NCBI GenBank assembly: GCA_025890175.1
Contig: JANPYM010000002.1
Coordinates: forward strand, 2,079,747 to 2,143,746
DNA from: Ciborinia camelliae
Taxonomy: Eukaryota; Ascomycota; Leotiomycetes; Helotiales; Sclerotiniaceae
DNA: 64,000 nt
Reading direction: 5' to 3'
Below, piece by piece: positions 1-14,257 of the stretch (its first letter is position 1; every line of letters begins with the position of its first letter). The position numbers and the translations under genes are program-made. Under the pieces are notes generated by a model that was given only the letters and a program-made list of their open reading frames with translations, did not search any database and had not been told where the DNA came from.

Positions 1-3000
1 GACCGCTAAAGCTTCTAATTCCGTCTATCTCGTTAGTGTGAGATAAAGGGGCTCCAAACAAGGAGACCGGATAACAGTTTGTTTCTCGAGCTATCTTCGG
101 ACCTCTGTACCTCGCCAATTTCCCCTCAGAGAAGACAAAATTCATTGGCGGTCGATGGGGATCGATGCATCATGATTACACTTGATTAAAAGATTCGGTT
201 CCGGTCAAGTTATCTTGCATCACCATACATATTAGCATCTTATCGGCTTTGCCGCTTACTCATATGCTAGCAATCCTTCTTGCATTTCCGCCGCTATCAC
301 ATTCTAAATACGTGCTTCTAGGTAGTAACCTATCTGATCTGGAGAGTTTGAAATGTCCTTTCTCCCCTCGGAATCAATATTCTAGTCACAATGAGCACTT
401 AGTGATCATAATTTCTTGATAGACCGATAATCCCTACCTTACCATGGTCGAACTTATCCTTTGAGTCTGACAGGTCGAACGATAGCAGGATTTCTGCATC
501 AAGATCCCACTTCGACGTATTATACGTTTCACTTGTACCAAAATGGGCCACTCTGCGAAGTTTATGAAATTATTGCAAACGTCATTTGGCGATGGAGTGT
601 GAAATCTTTCATTTCATTACGAATATTTCTTCAGGAACACTTTCTGCTGCATATAGAATGACTGATATAGCCCCAAATATTACCTCAAGACACCCACACC
701 TTCTCGCAGTGCTCCATGCTGACATCAGCACATGCATGCTGCGAAGCCCAACTCTTCCCCGCGAACCATATTTCGCGATCTGTCCCTGCATATATGACAG
801 CTCCATTTAGCCTTAATGTTCGAATTCTTGGTTCGCATCCGCATTTTTCATCATACATAAATGAGATGAGGAGAACGTTACTTTCCTGCAGGAATTGATA
901 GTTCGTATACGAGAATACACTGATATCGGGCATGGCAGCTACTAATTTGGGAACCCGGCCGAAACTCAGAGGGGTGCCTACTAATATGGCATGGCTTAAC
1001 AAGAGAGGAAACTCGTCGTCAATGGCTCCGGAAAATGCCAAGCCACCGGCATGTAGTCTGTACGCCACGCACATAAATCACACGTCTTTGCCCGAGAACC
1101 GGTACCACTATTTCAAGTCCTATGGTTCACGCTGAAAGTGCCGCAAGAAAGAGGCATGGCATAAGACATCTCGGCCCAGAATTGCCATTTTTCCCAGCTA
1201 CCCGGCAAGTTACCGATACTCGCGCTTCTCTCGTACGACATCTGAATCACTTGTGTAACCCGAGAAGGTCACAAAATGGAGTTCGAAACGAGCTGCATGA
1301 TTATTTCGCAAACCAATGCCAGAAACCGACAAGTTTTCCCACATCGGTGTTCCCATATACTATATTTTGTGGGACAGCCTCGAGAGCTATCCATGCAAGC
1401 ATGTCACCTCGAAATCTGCCAAAACATCATCACAATATCCTCTTATCCTGTGGTGTCCTGTCATATTCTGCCATATCCCTCGCAGTTTTCACTATCTATC
1501 TTCTCATATCAGCTATCGCTCCCTTCACATGCCGCAGAAAAATCTTGCTTCGTGCAGAGCAACGACTTGACCGTACAAGTGCGCTCGATTTCACACAGTA
1601 TTTGTGATATCTTTACCGCTGTTTCATAGTTTTGCATTCAGCTGCAGCACCTCAGTGACAGGTTGAGCCGCATGATGATGCAGAAGTTTATAGGATCGAT
1701 CAGTGGATGCATGGAAAGTTTCCAAAGATCCAAATCATTTCGCTTTCATTGTTGCGAGAAACACTCTCTCCATTTTCTATGCTGGAAGAGACAATCCTTC
1801 GCTGCATGGTAAGTGCCTGGCTTTATGTATGTACAATTACCTTGATTTGATCATGTTTGCGACGTGCTTCGTTTTGTCTTCTTGCTTCCGAATTGTGAAG
1901 TTTCAATACCCAAATCCAATAATCATTGGACGTAGTACTTTCAAGCTCTCTAAGAGTCAATATCCAGATGGTTAAATACAAATCGAATATCAGATGAATA
2001 CCTGATTATGCATTGGAATTGTAAACAAAACGACCCAAAATGCTGGCAGTTCGCATCTCTAATATCACCATGTCATTCTCACCATTCTTTAAAAAATGCA
2101 TGTATGCTTCATTCACCAGTCAACCAACCAATGAATGGCCCGCAAGGAATATATGCCATACCATATATATTTCCAAATTTCGTTACTACTCTCACCAAAC
2201 ATATCCCCGTGGTACAGTGGTCTACGCCTCCACCTATGCCATAGTAATCGGGGCCCTCTCAATCGGGCCAAATAGGGGACAGTTTGGTACAGTCATCTTA
2301 TAGTACAGAGTTGATTGGGACTTACAGGGCTTCACGGCCTGTTGTGGTTTTGCCATTTTCTTCTTCAGTATTTCTTTTTTTTTTGCCCTGCAAGATATCT
2401 TTTGGTACGTTGAGAGGTTGCGACCGCCTCGCCTATCTTTACAAACACCCACCCACCACAACCAAAAAGACGAATAATTTCAAAGGTCAAGAGCTTGACT
2501 TCGATCAGGAAACCCTTTATTTAATACGCCAGTCACCTAGCTATATAGAAAAAAGCAATAAGAAATTCAACTAAGAACTGACTGACTGACTGACTGCTGA
2601 ATGAATGAAAACGAACTTTTTATCAAAAAAGTGAATCTCAACCACACTGCTTGATATATCTTCATCTCCAACGATCCACTCGGTCCCGCTTATCCCCATT
2701 TACATATATCTCATCGCGTCAATTTCTCGTCGCCCTATGGTATGGACCCGCTCTCAACTGCTTTCTCTGTTGTGGATCTGGGGACTCCACCATCCCGTCG
2801 CCATCACCACCGCCATCGCTCCCGAAATCCCCGATCCCTTCTTCTTTTATTTTGTTCGTTACCTTGGATATGTGAACACGTAATATGATATTCATAGGTA
2901 GGTAGATTATGTGAGGAGGAAGGTAAAGGTTTGTATTTCATTTGTTTATTCAATTGATTCATACCTCATAATATTTCTGCAGGTGTCTACTAAATAGTAT

Positions 3001-4678
3001 TATCTGTGTATCTGTGTCTAGATAAGTTGGCTTAATGATGCCGTGGAGTGATATTGAGATACTACTAGTATGTATTGACTCGACCGAGTCGAAAATATAA
3101 AGTTGAATTATTTTTAATTGAAACTGCGCATTTTACATGGGAACTTACACTGTTCTGTTCCCTTGTTGCACTATTTGCGGATGGGTGTTGTTCATTCATC
3201 TGTATATGGTTATTACATAGGTACTATAATAATATCATCACAATCGCTCATCGAAGAGAAGACCTGTTAACTTGAGGCCCCCTTTAATGCTGGAGCCTTT
3301 ATATCCTAGGTAGTAGCATCATTAACATCACCACATACTACAAAATTATATAATAGCAGGTTGAGAAACAAGTTTAAGTATACATTCCAGAAAGACCATT
3401 AAATGGATGAGAATTCCCAATCACTGCAATTACTACAATTACCCAAGAAGGTAGGTACTCATTGAATCCTCAGTGAGAACACTGACTGACTTCATTACCT
3501 ACTTTGCATCCGTTCAACTAAATCCAAGAGCAAAGAAACCAACAACCACCATCAAACCACTAGCATAAAAAACATTCTCATACCGGCCGGCAGCTTCAGC
3601 TTCATTTCCAACATATCAGTCGCCTAAAATTAAAATCAATCATTGACTGCATCGTATCCCAGGAGGCAAAAAAATACCCAAACTTGAAAGTTAAATTTGG
3701 CGAAAGAGGTAATTTGATATGTACATAGGTACTATGGTACTATGAAGCTACCAACAACACAATATATTGTCATCTTTATTTACCTATTAAATGACAAGAT
3801 AACTGATCGCTGAAATTTCCGCTAGGGATCTGATATTGTTCTTGCGCACCGGGCAATGAATGATATCAGGGGCTCCCTCGCAATACTTGGCATTGTGATG
3901 GAAAAACAAAAATAAGAGGGGATTTTGGATATTGAATTTATCTACGTAATATATTCTCATTGATATATCAAATATGTTTCCCACCTAAGTATTCCAAGGA
4001 TCCAAACTTCTCATCCAGCTAACAGCTAACAGCTAACAGCAGAAAGAAGACCGCGGGAGATGTGAATAAACAACATTAAAGCGTATATGAAAGATTGGAT
4101 TAGATTAGATGTAGAGGGAAGAAGTGAAAGATTCAACCTATACTCAAGTAGTAGCTAAAGTTCTAAAGGAAAGGAGAGGAAAGGAATACAAGCATCAATG
4201 AGAGGTTTATAGAGAAAATTATCAATGAAGTTGTAAATGCCAGTGATTGGGATTGAGAAACCATAGGAACCCCGTTGAAAATCATTTGAGCAATGGAAAA
4301 TACTTGAGTTGGGTGACTGGTTGATGGTGGTGAGATATAACCTTCATGTAGAATATGAATATGGTATTGGTTGTTTAGGGGTGCTCTTGGATACATACCT
4401 AGGTAGGTATGTACCTATTTTTAATATTCGAACGGAAGGCTTAAACGTTGGATGAGGCATTTAGAACAATCTTTACTCAGGCAAAGGGATTCAAGGAACC
4501 AATTTTAATTGTTCTACTTGGATAATTCTTTCTTATTGCAAAAAGATTATAACATTAAAAGCCTTGAATCGATAGAATAATTTCATGTCTATTCATACGC
4601 TGACCGAACATCGCTCTGGATGTATAAACGTAACTCCCGAAATGCCAAACTAAACTCCCGCGCAAAACAACAGGCTTC
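1..4678. other. Gene-poor region, no supported gene
   Basis: I see no recognisable gene in this stretch. Open frames are short and overlap on both strands without protein-like character, apart from one weak minus-strand frame at 685-1074 (129 codons) with no recognisable domain and no clear splice context. Short simple repeats occur: a TGAC run near 2578-2596, three tandem ACAGCTA units near 4018-4040, and ACCTAGGTAGGTA-type motifs near 2897 and 4396-4412. The right end is the 3' flank of the cullin gene. Confidence 0.6.
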
Positions 4679-7529
4679 TTATGCTGTATATGTATAAGAG
4701 CCACTATCTTCTCTCTCGATATAATCTTTCTCAAGTAACTCTATACAAATCGTTAGTGTATCTCACTTAAAAGGATATTGACAACAACAAGGGAAAAACT
4801 TGCTCTCAATGTTCTTCTTAATCTCCGCCGGTTCCACAGCCCCTCTCCTCTTCATGGCGTCAATAACTTCCGCCACCAAATTCTGATGCGTCATCTTTTT
4901 CCTTGACTTCATGATCCTAACAATCGCAGCTTGGGTTTCAAAACTTCTATCTTTAGCAATCTTCTCATGCGTTTCTTGATTCTCCTCCTTGGTCTCCTTC
5001 ATTTGAATTTGATTAATTTTAATCCTGTATTTGGAATCCGAGAAATTGAGGTTGATGGTAAATGTATCAGTATGATTGACATCTCTACCCTTGGGGTGCT
5101 TGGTCAAGATTCGAATTTTGGCACACGCAAGGGACTGAAGGGTTCGTTCTAATTCGCCATCGACGAGCCCCGTTGCTTTGGAAATATCCGTGTAAGAAAG
5201 GTGGCCACCATGCTCAAGATCATTAAAAAGAACGAGTACTACGGCTTGGAAACCGCTAACGAGGAGTTCCTTTACACCCTTATCAAAAGTTGCCTTGACA
5301 ACGCTGTGTGCAAGAGAATGTTTCCAAGTCAATCGACGACCATGATGTTTGTGCTTATAATGTCGGTCATACTTCTCAATATGCCTTGCAACCTCTGCAG
5401 GAAGGTTGACTTCGATATCCGGATAGCTTGGCCAAGATGATGATGAAAGGACACTGACTTGGAGATCCAATGTGGTCTTACTTGTATTGCTGAGTGACTG
5501 CTTATATGAGATCATCTCGTCGCGAGAAAGTTCTTGATCCTTGAACATCGTCTCAAGCCTATGAGTGAATGTGCTACCACATTCGTTCCTTAATTTAGCA
5601 AGCATGTTCGCTTCGGCGTCCTGACTTGCACTGCGTGCCATCAATAGGCGACGTGCCAAATCCTTTTTGTAAAATGTCTCAAATACATCTTTACCTTCAA
5701 TGAAACGAAATAGCTCCAGACCCTGTTCCAGTTGACGGTCCAGTTCTGCGTCCTCGTCACCGGTACTGGCTTGTCCTTTCTTCTCGGCCTCATATCGATC
5801 TGTGGCATCGGTTACGAGAGAACGAGGCACAGCTTTGAGTCCCCCACGCAGTAGAAGATCCATATATTTCGCAATCATTTCTCCAACTTTAGAAGTCTTT
5901 GTACCCCATGCTTTAGCAACTTGACGGTGGTTTATAAATTCTCCAAATGCATCCCGAAGACAGAAAGTAAACGTTCCATCTCTATTGAATGCATCACGGA
6001 TGACGATATCCAGTGATCGCTTCAACTCGAGTAGACGAACGACCATTTCATCGCCTCTTTCCTTGTCCATTGCAATAGATGAACCAACTATTCGTATGTA
6101 GTTGGCGAAGGGTATCTTGAGCTGTGCCTGAATATTTGAAAGGCTCAAAAGCTGATACAAAGACTTCAGCGATGTCATTGCTTCGTCTTCTAGAAGCTTG
6201 GACACGGCCACCGTCTCTAGCAGGACACCCGAACGTTTGCTGATCAAAATCTCGTGGGCGGTATCGAGTAGTGTTTTCTTGGTAGTGCTATCGAAATTAA
6301 ATGTATCGCAACGGAGACTTTCTTTTCGCAGAAGATTATCGCAAGAGGAGATATATTCTCTTAAGGGCGAGGAGCTCTGCTCCGTCGCAAACTCTTCGAG
6401 GTAGGCTGAAGAGATTTCCTGGAATCGTTTCTCGAAGAGATTTGTGTATATACCTAGGATATGAATCGTGGCAATCGAAGCTCTGAGAAGGACCGAATCG
6501 AACAAATCCAGGCCTTCTCTATCATATCTAACAAGCTCACATATCCCTGATATAGCCTGCGTTCCTACTTCCTTAACCTCCTTTCCCTTGACAAATACTA
6601 TTTCGCGGAATTGTCGTATGCCCATGTCCTCGAGTTGCGGAAGTGTCTTCGAGTTCAGCAGATGCGATCTATCAAGATAGCTGAATATGGACCTTAGTAA
6701 TACCTGATACTACTATTAATAGCGTTCTCATAGACGGATACACTTGCAATTGCAGTCCTACCAGCTGAGTTCTCCATTCCCCCCATACTTTCTCCACAGT
6801 CCGCAGACTTTCCACCGAGTTAAGACCTGAGTTGCGTGCAAGAGCGGGGAAGAGGTCATCCTTGATATGTCTGTGGCAACGCCTTTCTAGATGCCTGTAT
6901 AGCTGATCTGCCTGTTCTTCTCCACGTCGACAAATTGTTTCGACTCCACGACACCTGTAACATTGGCGAGTTAGTAAATATCCAGAAAGAGTTACAACAC
7001 ACTGGGGAGTATGATAAGAAAGAACTTATTAAACCTACAAAACTTCCAATGGGGATACTGGCTGCTTGTTCATAAAAACCGATGTCAAAGCATCATCCAG
7101 CTCGTCCCACTTATTCTTGAAATACTGCTCCCTATCGTTTGGAGAGGTTGTCCTCAGGTTCTTAATCACCAGTCTCTTCGCTCCAGTATGTGGTTGGAAA
7201 TTCGAAGGTCTTGTCAAATCTATTGTCGTTGGGCGCGAGACCCCCATCGTCTTACTCATATTGGGTTGCAGATCAGGATTTTTTGAAGATTGAAATGTCC
7301 TCAATCTTTTCGAAGGATCCCTAGATGTACCAGAGGACGTTGAAGTATTCGTTGGGTTGCTTATTGAATCTTGGGGATCGCGATGCTTTCTTTTGCCTGG
7401 AGTTTTGGAGGAATTCGAGGAAGTATCAACTGCGCGATCGTGTGAAGGCCACATTGAACAGAAGAAACCATAAATAATATGATTTCGCCTTCCAGTTTTG
7501 TTGTGAGGGGTCGATTTTAGTGGCCGCAA
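4679..7529 (-). CDS. cul4: Cullin-4, scaffold of a CRL4 E3 ubiquitin ligase
   Basis: Cullin-4 bridges a DDB1-type adaptor and the RING protein Rbx1 in nuclear ubiquitin ligases used in DNA-damage response, replication control and heterochromatin. Four exons join in one frame: 7529-7039, 6954-6762, 6703-4804 and 4740-4679, giving 881 residues. The N-terminal 110 or so residues are low-complexity Ser/Thr-rich. The KRLVIKNLR segment that opens CUL4 follows, then the cullin repeats, the strongly CUL4-like stretch FRFIEGKDVFETFYKKDL, and the neddylation motif IVRIMKSRKK with its acceptor lysine near residue 827. The normal cullin tail (KDYIER...) appears only if the last 63-nt intron (4803-4741) is removed with a GC donor (GCAAGT); without splicing the frame ends in unrelated residues. 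The start at 7529 is the furthest ATG and is the least certain part; an internal ATG about 25 codons later is possible. The assignment to CUL4 rather than CUL3 or CUL1 rests on the N-terminal motif and the core stretch. Confidence 0.95.
4741..4803 (-). other. GC-AG intron in cullin-4
   Basis: The final intron of the cullin-4 gene starts with GCAAGT and ends with TATAG (63 nt). Joining GAG A with AG TTA CTT gives E-K-L-L-E-K-D-Y-I-E-R, the conserved cullin C-terminus. No GT donor nearby gives that frame, so the GC donor is required by the protein. Confidence 0.88.
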
Positions 7530-8302
7530 GCTCCCCGGCTTGTTGGATTGGCGATTATGCTGTAACTCCTACTGCAGCTCTTTCTACGTGTCAGATCACA
7601 ACATTAATGCTGATTGTACATTGAAGACAGATAAATCTTTCTTCTTTCCTTTTTCTCTTGTACTTCGGAATTCCTGTGGATGTTACATGAGGGGAAATGG
7701 ATAGGTATGGATGGGAAGTTCGGATATGCTAAAGACGCGAACTATGGAACGGTACGCAGACATTAGTTTATTAAGCAGGGGAAGCGATAGGCGATAGGCG
7801 ATAACGGCGATAAGGGCTCTCTTTCTAGTTTCTACCCCGTAGACTACAAGGTTATTATGGTATGGGGAAAAGCAGGCCAAAACTCAATCTTTATTACGCT
7901 TTTTGCGATATCAAAATTTTATACAAGTATAGAATCCCCCCAAAAAGTTAAGAGGGCGATTCAAGAGGTTTGAATGTTTAGTTTTACTTAAGTCAATGTA
8001 TTGGTGATATTAATGTGATATCAATCAAAACCTAACTAAAAAAAAGAGACAGGCTCCCTGGAATCTATCATCACTTACTTTATCAATGAATAGAGGTAGT
8101 GAGTATATAAAGTACATGAAATTTGAGGACTATAACATCCATTTAATCAAGTTATGATGTTTGGCATTCCAAACTCTATACACGAGCACCAAGTCATCGT
8201 TCCTCCTTGAATTAGGTATTATATGATGATGACTGCAGGTGATTTCTATTTCATCACCCACGCGTACTTGGTACACAAAATATCTAATCCAAACTCATGC
8301 TC
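7530..8302. promoter_or_regulatory. Intergenic region with the cullin-4 promoter
   Basis: These 773 bases separate the end of Nup192 from the start of cullin-4; both genes lie on the minus strand. The cullin promoter must lie here. I see no clear TATA box or other named element. A short direct repeat of GCGATAG units lies near 7784-7810. Confidence 0.5.
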
Positions 8303-11300
8303 TCAAGTAAATGATCTCAGAGTAGGTCGCTTTTGAATAATTATCTCCTCGAACTAATAATATTGTCAGAAATCGAAATAATCGAGGCTATAGATTCAAA
8401 GGAACTATCACTTACATCGACAAAGCGAGTTATAGTCATGAGTAGCATGAATGAGTCCGATATATCAACAACGCTCTGTTCTATGACGTTGTTCTCAATC
8501 CCAAGTCCCGCAGATCTTTTAAGTACAGCTAAGATAGCTGCTCTGTTGTCGACGAGAAATCTCCTCCCTTGGTCCAGACTCTGCTCATTTTGTAAGCCAC
8601 GGCTTACGAGAGCACAACAAATGACCCTCATGATTGCTGCAAGTAAGCTATAATGTCTGCTAACAGCCCCGGAGTCTATAAAATTGAGCCTCAATTAGCA
8701 CACGCATAAAATCTACCCAAACACAAAACTTACCAATCTGAAGGTCGGTATCGAGGGCAAATAACCCTGAGACCAAAATTGAATGAAACAGGCCTGAATT
8801 TAGTACAGCGGTAGCTCCCGAGCGAGTTTGTGATATATGAACAAGCAGTGCCAACCTCGCATAAAAGTCAGATAGAAGTGTAGTTGCATCTATGGCAAGT
8901 TAGTGTATATCCAGCTTCAACCCTGAATGTATTCTCACCTTCGTTTGATGCTTCCTGTAAAGCATTTCCAAAGTCCCCGATGGATTGTACGAGGATGCTT
9001 ATAAAGTTAAGACGATTGAGAGACTCAATGATGTAATTGGAGTTTTCCTGTTTGGCCATTTTCACCAAGGCCCCGAGAAGTAGCAATGCTGAAATTCTGC
9101 AATGCTGCTCTCCGACTAAGGCATCGTCGCAGATTACATCTATTAATCGATCACCTGCTAGTTTAACTGTCTGCGTACTATGCGGTTTGCGTAATCCAGG
9201 AATAGGAGCAGGACCTCGATTGCCCCGGCCAGCACGGTGAGTGCCGCCGTTGAGGTTGTTGGGATTATCTATTTCAGGATTGATGGGAGTTTCAGTCTCT
9301 GATGTTCCTGTAAGATAACGATAGCTGACGCTATAGAAGAGTTCTTTCAGGGGACCGTTGGCGCCAACGACATTGATGGCTCTGAGAGACAATTCGAATA
9401 CATGAAAGAGCTTATCGCTTAGGTTTTGTCCTAGATCACCTTCTTTGAAAGCGTCCGAATCTAGATTCAAACTAAATAAGAGCGCCTTGGTGAGTTTAGC
9501 TAGCTCTAACGCTTCAGCTGCATTCTCCAGACAGTTTTCTAGCCTGGGAAGTATTATTTGCAAAGTCTGCAATACGAAAACTATTTTAGTCGATTCATCG
9601 TAAGTCATGGTCTCTATCATCACAAGCAATAACTGAACCCAAGATTGCAGTGCCTTACGTCGAGCTGCCTTGAGTTCCTTTAACTTGTTGTCGATAAAGT
9701 AGTAGTTGAAAATCATCTTGGCTTCAATATTGAATGTAGTCATGCTTTGAGGATTTTCAAGTTTCTTTGTAGCCATGAGCTCGTATCTTCGTAAAGTCAG
9801 AAGCTCTTCGAGTTTCATCATGTTGAACAATGAAAGCGAATCGCTGCGGATCTCCTCACAAACGCTGACATCGATATCTTTGAACCAAGACAATGAGCCA
9901 AGAGATATTGATTGATCCAAAGGAATATCCATGAAGTCGAAAAGATCGAAAACGGAACAATGGTCAATTTGCTGACCTTCTTCCACCATTGTTGACCCAA
10001 GAAAGGTATTGAACATCCGCTCCTTTAAAGAAGGCAAATGACTGAGTGCTATCTTGCGTAATTCAGCAGAGATATATTGCAAGACAACAGCGCGTTGGTT
10101 CAAGAAGTTTGAGAGGCAGGAGGCAGAAGTGGAATCCAAGAACTCAGGATCTGCGAGATCTCGACCATCCCATAGCAAGCCCGGCGTAATCAAAGTTTGT
10201 CTAATGAACATTTCGAAGAACGAATTGTTAGAGCGCATCTCTATCATGACAATATTGGACGAAATGGGTGAGTGCCATAGCTGCTTAAGCAGCCGTAGGC
10301 ATTTGTATGACAAAGAAATTTGCCATGAAGAAATGCTTCCATCGGCCTCGAGAGATGTGTTGTTTGTCAGCTTTAAGATTGAATGAAATAATGAAATTCG
10401 ACGGCTGAAAAGAGAGTCCACATCAACCTCTATACGGTCATCTCTGCACTGGAACCCAAGAAGCAAGTGCGCTATTGTAGTCTGGCCGGGGCAGGCTTCG
10501 AGACAAGCAATAAGAAAGTCCAATATATGGACTTTAATGATATATGAATCGGACGTTTGGCCTTGGGTTTCGTCAATACTAGCTTCTATCTCTTGGAGGA
10601 GTGAGCGCGATATTGCTTCCGCTGCATTGTTTTCCTCCAATGCAGCAATTGCCTTGTTACGATCAATCCTCCTGTTACCTACTTTAGCAGCAGGGGCGAG
10701 CCCTGGTGAGGCAGAAAGTTTCTCAAGTAGTTTCAAGGATACTATCACCAATTCAGGATTACCAGAGCTACAGTATAGGCCCAGATCAGGAATGATAGTT
10801 AAGTGATTTAGTACTCCATCCTCGAAAGATGCGTACGCGGCATTCGGAACAGGAGTGCGGCGATGACTTGCTTGACGCTTGATTAAAGGTCGAACGATAT
10901 CTCGGTAAGTTGGCTGCAAGTCCATAATCAGCGTCACTGCACGTATCCCTTGTAGAAGACACATAATTGATGGAGAATCAGGAGCCGCACTGGCAACTTC
11001 ATTAACGTCTTGATGAATCGCGGTAAATATTGAATCCATTACGCTGGAGGTGTACACCCATTCCATTACCCTGGAGAATGGATGCAACAAGACATAAGTT
11101 TGCAGATCGGACGTTCTTATGGCAGTGTCGACTGAGACGTTGGAACGATTTGCAAATATCACAAGATCTTCGTTGAAAGTTTCCAAACAAGTCGTGATGA
11201 AAGTAAGACAAGTCAGCTGCAGCAATCTCAGCTGTATAGGGTCCATTATTTCACTCATTCTTGATCCAAAAACTTGGCCGACGGCGAAATCAACGTAAGG

Positions 11301-13752
11301 ATCTATTCCCGGCATGCGACTAGAAGCTCCTAGGAGTTCAGGGAATGGTAGGCCATCTCGCAAAGTGGTATCATCTTCGTAAGGTAACACAAGTGCATGA
11401 AGTAGCATAATGAACGCATCGGGTTCTTCAAAACCCGTACCAAATTTGCGGAGGATTGCATCAGGTGCATAAGAGGGGGGTACTGTATTTCTTTGAGTGC
11501 TGGCATTATGGGCATAACCCCCAGAAATCCAGATGTCGAGGGCTGTCCACAGATACTCGGCCGCTGGTTTTGTTTTGTTACTTAGCAAAGAACGCAGTGC
11601 TGTGAATGCACCGGCTCTAAATCGAGGTGGTATCGAACTAGCTGCAAGTTGGAAGAGCAGGTCGGTAAGTTGATATGATGGATGCTGCATCAAAAATTGT
11701 CTGGCAACAGCACTATGCGAACAGAGCTGAGATATGAGGCGGAGATAAGACTCCAGCATAATGTAAGATTCTGGCTCTAGTTCTGCTTGATCATGATTCG
11801 GCTTCCCATGACGATATGTTTGAGCTTGTGGTACTGGTTGATCTCGAAGTTTATTTGTGAAAAATGCTAGCTCTTTGAAGATTTGATTCCATGTGAGCGC
11901 ATGAGCCCGCTTCATTCTCCCGGCTTGAGGACTTTCGTCGAGCAAAAATTCGTGTGCAGCAGTAGCACACTCTTCATCACCTGAAATTGCCTGTAGCATT
12001 TCGCAAAATGCCGAGACAAGGGGAGTTGAGGCACGTCGAGAAGCCCAGTACATGAAACCAATCAATACACCATCTGGAACGTCCCAAAATCCATCTAAAG
12101 CAGCCTTTGGACGGCCGTCAAAAGCGTAAGAAATGATAACTATGAATCGCTCCAGATCTAGATCGTGCTCATGCTCATGACTGAGTTGACGTTGCTCATC
12201 CTCATCGATCCTCAACTTTCTTAAGACATCTGGTAGATTCGTTATAAAACTTTCGATGAATGTCTGCAATTGCTCCATGAATTGGTCTTCGAAAAAGTCG
12301 GAGAAAGAGACTGAATCAGACAAGAGCTGGGGAGCCTTTCTCTGTAGCCATAGCCGGAAGCCTTGACGTGACGGTTCCGACCAACTCGCGGCTTTGACAT
12401 CAGCAGAAAGAGACAACAAGAAATCAAAAGCGCCATCTTTTAGAGCCTCATTAAACTGCTGGGAGCGTTGCTTGGCCTCTGACGTTTCATTAGTGAGTTG
12501 GAGAAATGGAAGATGTATGGATTTAGCTAACCTTCCTCAAGATTAATTCCATGTGGTAACCCATCATGGTGTTCAACATAAAATCCGCTATACTCCGCCA
12601 ACCACCATGCTCGAAATGCGGCATGAGCATAAGGCAATACCCATGCATTCTGGTCGGTTTTGACATTGATTTTCTTATCCAGCGCCCTTGCATCTTGTAT
12701 CGTGGATCCACCTTCTGGAGAACCAAAGCGCCAAATATACGCAGCCAAAGCTGGAAATTGATGCACTGTAATCACTTGTTAGTCGAAGAATGTGGTGTTG
12801 TAAAACTGTAGACAGCTTGAAGTAGTTTTGGTCCTAAATACGAAACTAGAGAATGCTTACCCAAAAGATTATCATATTTGTCCGCTTTCTTCAAAACATC
12901 CAGGAGTAGCTCGAAATCTCCCACGACAGAATGGTCTGCTTTCACCAAGTACAGTACAATAACGCCTAGTAATTCATGTTGTTTGATCAGACTATGTCGC
13001 TGATACTCCATGATTTCCAAAAGATCTGGTTGCGATGGTTGTCCCAATACAGATGCACTGCTAACTTTGTCGGAAATCTTCTGGAGCCACTGCCTGATAT
13101 CACCCATAGCAGAAATACATTTTGAAATGAAAGTTTGCGTATTGCTTGTAGTTGTAGGTTTAGTTGTAGGTTTGGTTGTAGGGTTAATGAGGATCGTTTC
13201 CGTGATGATTCGTTCCAGGTAAGCCTTTAGTTCCAGCTCCTGCTCCGAATTGCCCTCCAATTCGGCATTTTGCTTGAGTGTAAGACGCAAACAATCCAAC
13301 AAAAGCTTCCGTCGCTGATGAAAGCGAATTATGGAGCAGGATAGAATTGAGCGCCCTGTCGCATCGGCATCGGCTTGTGCATCAAAGAAGATTTGGGATG
13401 CTTCAACTTCATCAAGGTTCAGTTCGTCCGCTACTTGAAAGGTTCCCTGCTTAAAGTCGTCATTGATCTCATACATCACCCCATCTCGCTCGACATTTCC
13501 TATCATAGTCATATTAAATTTGTGTCCTCGCCATGGATGATTCGAATCGTAGAAAGGTAACACACCTGTTTCGATACTCTTCCGACTTTGCTCATTCCGA
13601 TTCTTCTGGTTCAGGAGATTACGAAAAGCTGCAATATGAGCTTCTAGTTCAATAGCTAATCGGTCAAGATTCGAGAGGCGAGAATTTGACAGCGCAAGAA
13701 GGTCCGAATGCAAGGCTTGGATTTCATTCAAGCTACTGAACTGCTCCGCCAT
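8303..13752 (-). CDS. nup192: Nucleoporin Nup192 (NUP205 family), inner-ring scaffold
   Basis: Nup192 is a large alpha-solenoid of the inner ring of the nuclear pore complex, binding the linker nucleoporins Nic96 and Nup53. Six exons join in frame: 13752-12861, 12765-12532, 12478-8939, 8889-8734, 8675-8416 and 8353-8303, giving 1710 residues, the usual size for filamentous fungi. The protein begins MAEQFSSLNEIQAL and contains the family's early HPWRGH and DEVEASQIFF stretches. The C-terminus shows ATTLLSDFYARLALL and the D-I-S-D-S-F-M-L-L segment typical of the family end. All five introns are GT-AG, 49-95 nt; the last has a CTGAC branch point and leaves a tail of 16 codons, so the stop at 8303 depends on that splice (an unspliced frame would stop at 8341). 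A Pro-Thr-Thr-Lys repeat near residue 200 comes from a tandem TTGTAGGTTTAG motif. The family call is by recognition; small exon errors are possible. Confidence 0.92.
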
Positions 13753-14257
13753 TGTTGAGAAGGATGCGCCGAGGCTCTGGACACAGGGAATTGATCTGGC
13801 ATAGAACTCATAAAAGTTCGAAAGTGTATTTTTGTATTCCTTTCATGGCAAGTTGTAATTGTTTTTCTTGTCGCAGAGGCTGTAAGTTGGTAGTTTGAGC
13901 TTTCGTACGGTCATATAGAAAATTATTTGATGGAGCAAACAAGCGATGCTATTTTTGAAGCTGTCCCTGCACACGAAAAATCGCGTCGCGAAAGGCCAAA
14001 CCATCAAAATAATTAAAGGTGCCCAACGACTTACGAATAGGTCTCACGAAATTATAGTTCTACGGTGCTGCCAACTTCTGCGAACCTCAAAAATGCGAAG
14101 GTGCTTAATGTGCCTACCTTTTGATACAATTTTACTGGAGTCTGAAGGCCTTTGGAGCTCCTCCAATTATAATTCATAAGTCCGACATATCCATAACAAG
14201 CCGTGAGAGCTTCAATCTAGGAATGCTTCGAGATAGATGTGATCGCAGTTTCTCAAA
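13753..14257. promoter_or_regulatory. Shared divergent promoter of nup192 and tel1
   Basis: The two genes diverge from this 505-base region, so both promoters and 5' UTRs lie in it. I see no canonical TATA box in a convincing position. A 77-codon plus-strand frame at 13946-14179 has no recognisable character and I do not call it a gene. Confidence 0.6.

Noticed and set aside
685..1074. 129-codon minus-strand frame
   Set aside because: Protein-like composition in part but overlapped by other frames, with no domain, no splice context and no neighbour relation; not enough to call a gene.
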